From Phoronis australis (taxonomy: Eukaryota; Phoronida; Phoronidae): a stretch of 64,000 bases of DNA. Below are positions 36,259 to 46,900 of this stretch, piece after piece. The translations under genes were made by a program, and so were the position numbers. The notes beneath the pieces were generated by a model that searched no databases, had not been told where the DNA came from, and worked only from the letters and a program-made list of their open reading frames with translations. Numbering within the stretch: the first letter of the stretch is position 1; each line of letters begins with the position of its first letter. The DNA is taken from the NCBI GenBank assembly GCA_002633005.1, contig NMRA01000256.1, positions 52,139 through 116,138 of the forward strand. The letters run 5' to 3'.

Positions 36259-37118
36259 ACTACGTAACATTAAACTAAAAGTGGTTTCTCAGGCTACAAC
36301 CTATAGGAATTAGTAAATGTTATGACGTCGGTTTCATTACTTTAACCAATGAGAAGCCATGATAAACAACATTCCACAGTAGTCGGTGGGCCAGATTTTG
36401 TAGGGCCTCTAGAAAATGGTTTTTGTGAGTACTTTAGGGGGGGCAATTTTATTTTGGTGTTTTTTAATTCATTTATTAGAGTGTTTTCAAAATCTAAAAA
36501 GTTCCCACATATAAAGTTGCACATTTTTGAGAAATTTGAGTTTGAAGTTACATAATAATCACCAAAGAGCTTAGTAAACTTATATTTGTAAAAACAACAG
36601 TTTTGGTGACTTTTTTGTAAATCAAGTAATATGGTCCCATCAGTGTCATTGTATTGAACAATATTAAACTCACATTACACGTTTTACTATTGTAAATTAA
36701 TTGTAAACAGTGAAATTTAAAAAACGTAAAGAGACACCTAGTGGCAAAAATGCAAACTAAGTCTGAATGTTACTAGGAAGTTATTCTGGCATTGTCAGGC
36801 AATAAAAATAACACAAAACTCTTGAGACTGGGCAAAATTTGTGCCTCAATGACTAAAACATTGACTAATGGTGTAAAATACAGCTTGTTTGCATAATACA
36901 CCAGAAATATGTTATAGTACAAAAGCAATATAGTTGAATGATCTCTGTGAATGTGCACAAAGACTGTATGAAAATAATAGATTATTCTGACAGCGTTTAT
37001 CAAGCAGTATGAGACAAATACATGACAATGATCAAAGTATGTACTTTCTATGACTTACTCAACAAATAAAATTAACTTTTTAATACAAAAAAGGAAATGA
37101 CGGGGTAAGGTTGGAGGT

Positions 37119-37307
37119 CTATTTAGGGTTACTTGTCAAAGAACTATCCAATGTTATGCAGTCAGTGTTGCTGATGTTACTACAGTTGTCACAGCTGCAC
37201 ATTTCTGTACAGTTTGACCCAGCATTGCAGCGCAAACTCAGTTTCCCAGCACACATGTTCTTTTTGCACTTGCAGCGTTCTGTCAATGGAGATGCGGTCA
37301 TTGCCAT
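37119..37307 (-). pseudogene. Degenerate Cys-rich (CXC/tesmin-like) fragment, probably transposon-derived
   Basis: A short minus-strand frame reads ERCKCKKNMCAGK, then CNAGSNCTEMCSCDNCSN. The spacing of cysteines (C-x-C-x4-C ... C-x5-C-x3-C-x-C-x2-C) resembles the CXC-type zinc-binding motif that recurs in ORFs of large DNA and retro-transposons of marine invertebrates. The arrangement is incomplete and nothing coding adjoins it. A chance resemblance cannot be excluded. Confidence 0.3.
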
Positions 37308-37831
37308 ACAGTATTAACTGCAAAGCTCCACCGCCAAGGGGCCAACTATGGTCCATTAGAGAGGGTACAACACTGCACACTGATGATTAGCCCCCAGGCA
37401 ATGAAGGGTCAAACACTAAGTCCTTGTTTGGAGGCGGGCCGACTATTTGGGCACATAGAAAAAACTAGGTTGCCCCCCGAAAGTACTCACAAGGATGAAC
37501 GCTATGAGATCTGGCCCACTGACTACAGGGCTACCTTTCGTAGTACTGTGAAGGAGTGTAGAGTTGTATGCTCTTTTCAAGCTCGACGTGGCGAATCAGT
37601 GTACACCCTATCCGTATAATCCAGTCATTTTCCCAAAAACAGCAAAATTCAAAACAAGGCTGTAGCTTCTCCAGTTCCTTTAACCCAATGGTAACCCATG
37701 TTATCTGTAAAAAACAACTTTTTGTTTAATAGGCAGTTTACCGTTGTGTCTTATCTGGTTTCTTAGACGTGACCTCTGGGCTCGAGAACTGGATTCACTA
37801 TTGCGCATGCTCAGACCACGCTCAGTGAAAT

Positions 37832-37995
37832 TTCAGTCACGGCGTGAACGCTTTAGCTCAGAAATCGATAGTTCGAGATACTGATACATTGGGCTTGTCT
37901 AGGCGAATTACTGTAACCAACATTGCTTCTGACGTATGGCAGGAAGGCAATAATCCCATTTTGGAAGGGTAAATATGTCTGGGAACTAGACACTT
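37832..37995. repeat. Dispersed repeat, copy A
   Basis: Roughly 160 bp match 58262-58425 in the same orientation at about 70 percent by eye, with small indels. Shared landmarks include AGTTCGAGATACT, TGTCTAG, AATTA then TGTAACCAA, and GGAAG followed by AATNCCATT. The family is not identified. Confidence 0.65.
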
Positions 37996-38038
37996 GTTTT
38001 CGACGCGAGAACACGGGTTTATAAGCCAAACAAGCTAA

Positions 38039-38518
38039 CTAATTCCTTGTGATAATAGCATTCATCAGGAAGAGATCTCTTCCTGCATTCATTGATTTCA
38101 ACAATTGATTGAAAATAATGTAGAGGAGACCTGCCACAGGGAGGTTATACGTGTTGTGTGCCTGGCATGCTACAATACCAGTTAGCGAAATAAAAAATTT
38201 AGTTACTACCTGTTTCCCAAGGATCAAGAACTGCGTTAAACATGGGTCAGAGACATCGGTAGAGCTGGTAGCAAAGGCCGACTTCGTGAATTCTTTCCGA
38301 CTTCGTAGCATAAAGTGTGCAGCGCTCATTTTGAGGGCGGCAAGAAAACGTATCTTAGAAACTGCCCAACAATATCTCCCTTCAAAGAAACAGTAACAAA
38401 TACTCCACGGCGGTTGGTAGTGAAAAAAAAACTTGTTTTCGCTTGACCAGAACCAAGCCAACATGAGCAATTTTGAGGATAATGCCTCTGCACAATCACC
38501 TGTTCTGGGTCGACTCAC
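38039..38518. other. Segment open on both strands, with a perfect 20-bp palindrome
   Basis: The minus strand is open for 159 codons (38518-38039). The plus strand is open for 81 codons inside it (38151-38396). Neither peptide shows a motif I know, and no flanking exon was found. The plus-strand peptide, ending in a basic ILRAARKRILETAQQY stretch, looks slightly more protein-like. The segment follows dispersed repeat copy A directly, so it may be transposon-derived. Two CAGGAAGAGAT-type arms form a perfect 20-bp palindrome at 38065-38084. Confidence 0.25.
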
Positions 38519-41500
38519 TTAACGTATGCACACTATATGCATTACGCGCTAAGATAAAGCGTGCAGATTATTATTATTTACTTTCTACAAAATTGTGGTA
38601 CATTGCTATCAAAATTCGTTGTTAAATTACGATCATTTTTCATAAAATTTTGTTGAAGTTCCAGGGCGAAATCTTGCCGACAAATGCGTAGCTGCTGGTC
38701 TCGCAATCGTCGATAGGGCTTGAATTCTTAAATAAGAATACAGCTTTGACTCAACAAATTACCTGAAATCCTCCTCAAGTTTTCCAAATAGCGTCTCTAA
38801 GATTTTTAAGTTCTTGTGAAGTCTGGATTAACTGCAGATTAAGTCCAAATCTACGCTAGATTGTAGCACGCAACCCGAGAAAAATCTCTGTGGGAACACA
38901 TGTTGTTGTCACGTGACGTTTGTTTTGAAGTTTGTATGCGTGTGTGTGAGAGTAAGCGTGCGTGTGCTTGTCATCAGAGTTCATTTGCCAGAGTAATGTA
39001 ATGATCTAGGTGTGCATTGTATCCAAAAAAAAAATAAGTCAAGCAGTCAAGCAGAGCGTGTTTTAATATTTACGGCTTAGCACTTGCTGGCCTCATCTGC
39101 TAAAAACGTTCGAGAATTTTTTCGGTAAGACCGACATGTCACTCATTGAGTCGCCGGGTGAGTGGATGCGTGACCGTAGTGTAACAGCTATTTCCCGGAA
39201 GATTTGGGGTGTAAGGGTGCGAAGTGGGTCATTTTGACCTTAAAAACACCAATTATGATTAGTTAAATAATTTCTCTTAAAAATAATGCAGAAGCTTTTT
39301 ACGGTATTGGAAACTTTCGGAAATTAGTGCCAATATTTATTTGCCGATGCTATGTTACCCGATTAATCTTCGATGACAGTCGGTACATTATGCAGCGCGC
39401 GCTTCTTGGTCGCGTGCTAACACTGGTCGAGTTTTTTTTATTAGTCTTCGATTCACGGTTTTCACATGCACAAAGAAGTTTGAGGCCGGAGAAGATCTGT
39501 ACTGGAAAGAAACAATGCAATCCCGCTCTTTGACAAGTACGCTGTGTCTGTTTTCAAAGTCCAGACCCGCGTAGTGGGGCACATCCCTCGCAAGAGCAGC
39601 AAAACTTCTGCGTTCTTTTTGAATCGCGGCGTAAGTTTGAAGTGTATACGGACATAACGGTGAGGCTCGTGGTCCGTTACAAATTCAGGCTGTCGGATCT
39701 TTCAATTGATAAATTGGAGACGTTAGAACTGTAGGTAAGGGCATTTTTCGCATGTAGTTCATGGGCTGGGCGCTTACTTTAGCAAAGTCTGAAAACGCGT
39801 TGGGGCACTTGTTGAGCCATGGGCGCTAATTAGGGCGAATAGCGGCAGAATTACATACAGCAGCGTAGTTTAATGCACACAAATTACACGTCGTGCAAAC
39901 CAGTCGGCCATCCCGTTTACCATCAACAATCCCAGTAGCCTTTGCGCACCCTAATTTCCGGACATGCGCAATCGTTAAATCGATTCGGTTGCAACTCCGC
40001 TATTGCAGTGGCCACATTATAGAACGATTAGCTCGATCAAGCCATTTGAGTGGTAGCGAGGCTAGCCTCCTATAATGCTCCAGACGGATGTTCTCGATGT
40101 ACGGTAGTGGCAACGGAAATGAAATCCCTCACAGGATATTTCGAGATCGAGATTGATATTGTCAGGACAACGTTCATTTTCTATTTTCCGAACATCTAAA
40201 CATGAATAAAGCCCGGTAACTCTAAAATCGAAATAAATCCGTCGTTTGTCCTTTAATATGACATATCCGAAACAGTGCGCTTCCTTGAATTTTTTTTCTC
40301 AAGTGTTTAGCATGGGCGCATACGCCTAAATTTCTCTTATAAACAGGGCGACTAACCCCTGTATATGGGTATGTCTTAAATTCGGTGTCATTCGTGTTTT
40401 TATGTCCATCGGCGTATCATTGAATATCTAGTGTCATTTTTACAACTGTGTGACTAAAGGACGAAACAAATACGCAGAATTAAGTTGAGTCTTTAGTTGG
40501 GACTCATGCAACCGGGCTCTGGATTCTTGTGTCCACATCACAAAGGCGCTTGCGCCAGACGCACAGTTTCACGATGATCGAGCTCATTGACCCTAAAACC
40601 GTGTATACCGTGAACAAAATCTTTGATACACTCCCAACTAGCTGCAGTCATTTTTGCCTATGACTCACAAACATTAGCACAAAATTTGATGTCGACAGAA
40701 GTTTTGACAGTTTAAAGCCGCATTTCCGTGGTTGAGCTATAGCTAAAAACAAAATCGAATTGGGTCTTCTACTGAATTAGTCGGCACCATAATACTCCTT
40801 ATCGTGAATGATAGTATTTTATCTCCGTTATAAGAAAGTCACCAGCACCACCGGAAACACAAAGTTTATGATTAGGGATGGCCAACACCATAGCGAATTC
40901 GAAAATGGTGCACGTACGCAAGTTGCCTGATTTGAATAGGCAATTGAAATAGAATTTTACTGTGAGAACGATATTGTAAGGGATGTTGCCTGATTCGATT
41001 TTCCGTTGTTAACCAGCCAAACAGGGCACAATTTAGCTTTAAGTGTAGTTGCCTATGCCATTGTTGTGGAAGATTCATTTTATATCGAATGCATTGACAG
41101 GAAGGTTTCGAATAATTAAGTTACTATATATTAATATAATTAAAAGTTTTATTTTCTTCATTTTTGCCAACGACGCACGTGCGTATTTGTGAATATGCAT
41201 ATCAGCTACGACCATGCTTAACCGGTTTCACGTATTCTTTTTAACCTTGCTTTACATATATTTTAAACTCACTGATGAGAAGATAAGGAAAAGAGTATCT
41301 TTATATACCAGATTGTTTTGCGCCGTTGAAAGCATAGTAAAATAAAAACAACCAATATCAAATTTTGTCCGGATGGACGAAGGGTATGAAAAACAGGAAA
41401 TGGGAATAAATATTCCTTTAAAGATGTTGAACGAGTTTTCATAATGTTTATAACGAAAAGCACAGTGTACAGTAATACGAGTTAAGACCAGACATCGCTA

Positions 41501-42471
41501 TCACGATAAAGCGTTATATCTGAAGGTTTAAAATAATATTTGTGGCGAACAAAACTTAATATTGACTACACTGACAGATCCGCAATCCCTTGAAATGTTT
41601 TCTCTCTTTGGCCACACCTGAAAATGAATTGCCGTAATCGTTGATGCTGACAAGGTGTATTGATTTCTGATTTAATGTGGTGTAATATCTTGGTATAATT
41701 TCTTGTATATTAGTAATCGAAACATTCAGTAAACTCAACTAGAAGTTTGCCTGAAGAAGTAATACTATTAAACGCCTTATTATTTTGAATGAACCTTGGG
41801 GTATTTATATTGCTGCTGAGCCCTCGAATCACCCCTGAGTGGTACTTGGCGGTGTATTTGACGCGGTAGACCTCTATTGGAAAATTAGGATACCCGCCCA
41901 GACTCCATAAAACTTCACTTGTATGCAGGATATATGGGTGTACATGTATTTGCCAGGAGCTTTTCACCCTTATGCAGAGGTAATAAGGGCCAGTATACAC
42001 GCAATTCTGCCAAAAATCAAGAATTGGTTAATTCTACTTACGAGACTGTTATAAAATCGCTCTCATCTTGTTCTTAACCAAAAAGAAATTTCTGGGTTTG
42101 AGACTAGCTGACATGTCGTTATTCTTCCAAGCAACTAAGGTCCGTAACCTGCTTATAGCAATCGAGTGCCGGTTGGTTTTGGTTCATACGGGACGCCAGT
42201 GACTAAGTATGACAGCTGCCAGGCCGGGGAACAACAAGTTGTATTCAAAGAAATTAAGAACTCAAAAACGTTTCTTTGAAAGGCAAATATGCCTGTAAAC
42301 CGAGAAAGTTGATGTTCTGACACCAGTTAACATGGTGATAGTGACTTTAACATATGCTATATATAGGGGGTTTAAACCTTGCGGAATAGTTATGAAATTG
42401 AAAATATATAATGAACACTTTGAAGAAGTCTAGTTTACATAACATATTTATTCGGAAGTGACTTTAGTCTA
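38519..42471. other. Intergenic spacer with no gene recognised
   Basis: Base composition varies, with a more CpG-containing part at about 39,100-40,100. Frames are short and unsupported. No repeat boundary, RNA gene or exon pair could be defined. Confidence 0.45.
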
Positions 42472-42734
42472 CATGCGCGCACCCAAGGGGGATCGAAGGA
42501 GCCTGCCCACATTTGGCGAAGTGGGCAAAAAAGGTCCGCCCCTGTGAAACAAAAAGACCGAGAAAATGAGACAAAAGTCCACTAAACAAGCTCAAACGCG
42601 CAATTCTCAGTGATGCCCCCGTTTTTTTTTTTTGTTTTTTTTTAGTCCGCCGCCCGCTTTTTTGTTTTTGTTACCAAAAGGTCCCCGACGTCAGGAATTC
42701 GAGCCCCCCATATTGAAGGCTGGGTGCGCGCATG
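42472..42734. mobile_element. 263-bp MITE with perfect 14-bp TIRs and 5-bp target-site duplication
   Basis: The left end is CATGCGCGCACCCA (42472-42485) and the right end is its exact reverse complement (42721-42734). GTCTA directly flanks both sides (42467-42471 and 42735-42739), a clean target-site duplication. The interior holds long T runs and no coding sequence. Perfect TIRs and duplication suggest a fairly recent insertion, about 1.05 kb upstream of the EIF2AK3 start codon. Superfamily is not assigned. Confidence 0.85.
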
Positions 42735-43786
42735 GTCTAGTCAAGTGAAAAGCCGGTCTTATCGATTTTCAGGAAAAATATAATGCATGAAACGAAATTT
42801 TATAAAAATGTAACAGCGTTTTTGATATCTTACCTTGAACATTTCAGAATCTATCAAATAAGTTTTGGTCATGCTATTATTTATACCGTTGTTTTGCTAT
42901 CAATGTACCTCTCTTTCTTCCAAAGTTTACTAAAAAGACATCAGCCCTGGAGTTCTGCGCCTTCTGCTGTCACGGGGATGGTCTGGGGAGGGGATTAATG
43001 CACCAGCATATCCCCAATGATCCTGTCCGTGACAGGTATTCAGGTATACAGGTATACTAAAAAGACATGGCTTTCTACTTTCAGAAAATTTATACTTTTA
43101 CAGAGTCAAAATCTACAGTTTTGAATAAACACGCAGTCTTGTCGTAAGTTCCAACATAGCCGGAAATTAAATTTATTAAATTCATGAAAAAACAAACTCA
43201 GTGGACAATCATTTGTTAATCACTTCCTGCGTCGTCGAGAACTGCAGAATTCACAAAAATATCGCGAATTCTTTCAAATCCTAGTTCCAGGTCAAGAGTT
43301 GCACATTTGACCGAAATCTTCATTGCTTACTTCGTAGGTCTATTACGTACGTGAAATGTAACCTGGCGCACAATGCTGCAACACTGAATGAACTGTTCAC
43401 TAAAAATGCTCATGTCGCTGCCAAGCCCTGTGGTCGGCCAGAATTTTATTGAGCCGCGCAACGATAGCATCCCGATCGAAAATGAAATCCAATCAAAAAT
43501 TTCAGGTGTGAGCCGCATCGTCAAGGATTTTTTTTTGTCATGAAATGCGGGAACACGTTGGCAGATGATTCATTCAGTATTTACTAACACAACGACATCA
43601 GAGACACCTGATGGAATTTGTAAAGACACGTCAGGTGCTCACTTCATTTGTAATTTCATCCAATCAAATGAGCTCAACAGTACCATGTGATTTTACTTGA
43701 AGCAAAACACAGATGAACACGTCGGTCTGATGTTGGCTTCTCTGCCAAAATTCTCAGCTTTTGTCTGATAACTGTTGACATTTTAT

Positions 43787-43980
43787 ATGGGATTACTCAG
43801 AATTGCATCACGGACGGCAACATCTATCGCTATTATTTCCATTCTAAGCGCTGTATGGTTTTACAAGTATTCAGGAGCGTCGGATAGTGTCATCGTCGAA
43901 TCCGCTGTCCGAACCAGTGACCACACTCGGAACAGTGCCAGTGGCCAGCGAAACCAGCGATGTGAAATCCTAGACAAGAG
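43787..43980 (+). CDS. EIF2AK3: EIF2AK3 exon 1: signal peptide, ending at a putative GC donor
   Basis: The first ATG in frame is at 43787 (MGLLRIASR...). Residues about 11-26 are hydrophobic ([16 protein letters not shown]) after a basic start, as in an ER signal sequence. The exon must end in phase 2, because exon 2 starts with one base plus ATC CTC. The join at 43980 gives ...EILDKR followed by [10 protein letters not shown], which resembles the start of the PERK luminal domain. The intron then begins GCGAGT, a non-canonical but known GC-AG class. The only phase-2 GT alternative I see, after about 43863 (GTATTC), would remove ~40 residues and is weaker. Confidence 0.7.
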
Positions 43981-46900
43981 GCGAGTTTTTCTCATGTGTG
44001 CCAAATTTGTTGCATTATATTTTGTCATTAATAACTCATGTTCAAATTCCGGGTTTGTCTTCTCCTTGAAATTGGCTCAATTCCAAAAGATTGCCTCGTG
44101 GTTTTGTGAATGACTTCGGGTTTTTTTGTTGGTGTGAGCTTAACGAAAGGTCAGGACGACGATAGGCCTACCTGTCTTGGAGAGGACTTGTGGTGACAAA
44201 CTGTCGAAAACAAAGCTTCCCTACTAAAAATACTACAGGTATGACTGTCTCTTTTTGACTGATATGATGGTTCACTGGTCAAGTCAGCCGCAAAGCAGTC
44301 ACATTAGCCAAATTGAGCACTGTAATAATTTTGATGAAATTGACAAGATTCAGACTGCCGGGGCACTAGCCTACTAGGAATATTGGGGACAATTTACAGG
44401 TTGACACCATCTACTTAGTCTAGTCACAACTGACATGACAGTTAGTGGCAAGGTGAGCATGGTGGCTCACAATTTGACCGTTGTGGTCAACAGTACTAAA
44501 AATAAACGGTTAGAACAAGTCACAATTCCAAAGCCTTTAAACCCCAAAAGCGCTTGGGTGATGGCCATGCAGGGGGATCACTGAACTGGTTTGTAAACTT
44601 TATGATAGATAAAATGATTTACATATTCTAAACATTATTTATGGGAACAGTTACCTGAATGACGGACTGATACACTTCCAAAAACCGCAATTAAGTACCT
44701 TTCAGCGTTTTGTCCTAAATATGGAAATTATAGGAAAATAGTCCTAAGGTGTGACCTTGGCGGTAAGAAAACATTCAAGCGATTTTCAACTTGAGATCAA
44801 ACTGACTTGATAGCAAGTTGCTAAATTGTGCATTTGCTACAAGTCAGATTAATCTCAGTACACCTGGCTCAAGTGCATTTATTTGCCTTACTTTTACCTC
44901 ATTGGCATTGGACATCTGACAACATTATAGGGTGTAGTCTTGATTCCTCTGTTATGAACCCCTAGTATTATCTCCGGTTCCACAGAATTTTAGATTAAAA
45001 TGTGTTGCATTCTGCATGTTTTAAGAAGTTTCAGTCAGTTTGAGGTGCATTTTATAGTTCCAAATTCAAAAATTACTTCTACCAAACTTGAAATATCAAT
45101 TCCAGCATTTGAATTGTTTATCACTATAACTGGAATTGATCATTTATTACATTGAAAACATAAAGCAGTTTAATAGTAAGCTGTTTGTTGGTTGAAAAAT
45201 AACTGAATTGTTTGGGAAACCTTCCTACTATTCAACCATTAAAGGAACAGTCTCTAAGAGAACAAATAATGACTGGAACCCAATTGCTTCTTGGTAGCAG
45301 CCAAACTCTCCACCTCTGAGCCAAACTCTCCGCTGCTGAGTCAAACTCTTTGCCGCTGAGCCAAATTCTACGTATTAGATAGCAGAATAATTTAAGCGTA
45401 TGTAAGCAATAAAGACAGCAGACTTGATTTCAGCAAATGTCAGACAGACAATGTTTTGAATAGTCGATTTTTAGTAAATCACAAAAACAAGAGATTTTGT
45501 TATTTTAGTGCTAAGAAATGCTTATCTGATGTACTACCCAAATATACAATGGAACAATAAATTATTCAGGTGAAATAAAAATTATTATGAATTTTGATTC
45601 AGCAGATAGATAAAAATCAAACAAACCTCTTTCTCTCCCTTCAAGTGATTACGTGAATACTGACAGCAATTCTTATCGAATTACACCCCTCCCCCCAACA
45701 GAAGGTACCTAGGTCATTAATTTAGAGCTGTAACCTGCTGTATGGAATTAACCCTTGTGCTTGATGTCACAGGCAAGTGGTGTTCATGTCTGTGCTTAAG
45801 GTCACTCTCATTAGAAAATAACATTATTCAACCACCCAACAGTTTCTGTTAGTTGTACACAGGTATACATGACCTTGTTACAGTAAAGTGTCTCCTATTA
45901 GTGAAGCTATATGGTGGACACGCTCTCTTGTTTGCACACGCTGTAATGCATTACTTATCATTTTCAGGTCATTTACCATAGCTCCCATAAGATAATATTT
46001 TGAAAAAGTATGGGCATTCACAGCAATCTTAAAAGCTTTTGAAAAATATAAAAACTACAATTCTGGCCTTTGTTTTTGTCCAAAAAAGTAGAATTTTTTA
46101 CTGTAACACGACCTGTTGATGTGTGCAAAGTTGTTGCCTGAATGTTTTGATTTACGTATATAAAATGGTAATAGAAATGGAATGATTATGGATTATGAGT
46201 TACAGATGCATCTTAGTGTGAAGTAGATTTTTTAAAACAGTGACGATGTTGCTAACTATATGACGTGATTGCTAAAATACTTTTTGAGTGCTCATTTTTT
46301 GAAGTTAATGACACCATTTAGCCAGTAATGTCTGTACTTCTTGTTGCTTTAATGTTAAATGACAGGACAGTGGAGAGATTGTATTGTATAGTGACGGACA
46401 TAAATAGGAGTTTAATAACCCTGCCCTGGAAGTGTGCTCATGGCAAGAGCTTTATAGATAAACCACTTCTTGTCCAACATGGTTTCAACATGCGAGGAAA
46501 AATCCATTAATCCATTAACACCACTTCTTGATTTGAGCAGGTTTGAGGATTAGAGATTGAGGCGACATTGGAAAGAGATTTTCATCTTTCTTTACCTGGA
46601 TCTGGCCTTTCATGTAAATCTTTACTTGATATTTCTAATTTGTTTCTTAGTAGGCACGTTGTGAAGTATCATATGTGAATCCAGTTAGAATATCTTTGCC
46701 AGTCGAATATTGTGCACTTTGTTGTGTATGTGGACTGAACTACATTGCTGATAATAGGCTATATAGTCCCGTTTAGACATCAACTTTTGGCCCGGCAGAA
46801 CTGACGCGGAGCAAATTGACCCGTGTCAAGCGGCCATTTACTCACACAACTCACTAACCGTGGCAAGACGTAAATTAAAGGCTGGAGAGACTAAATCGCA

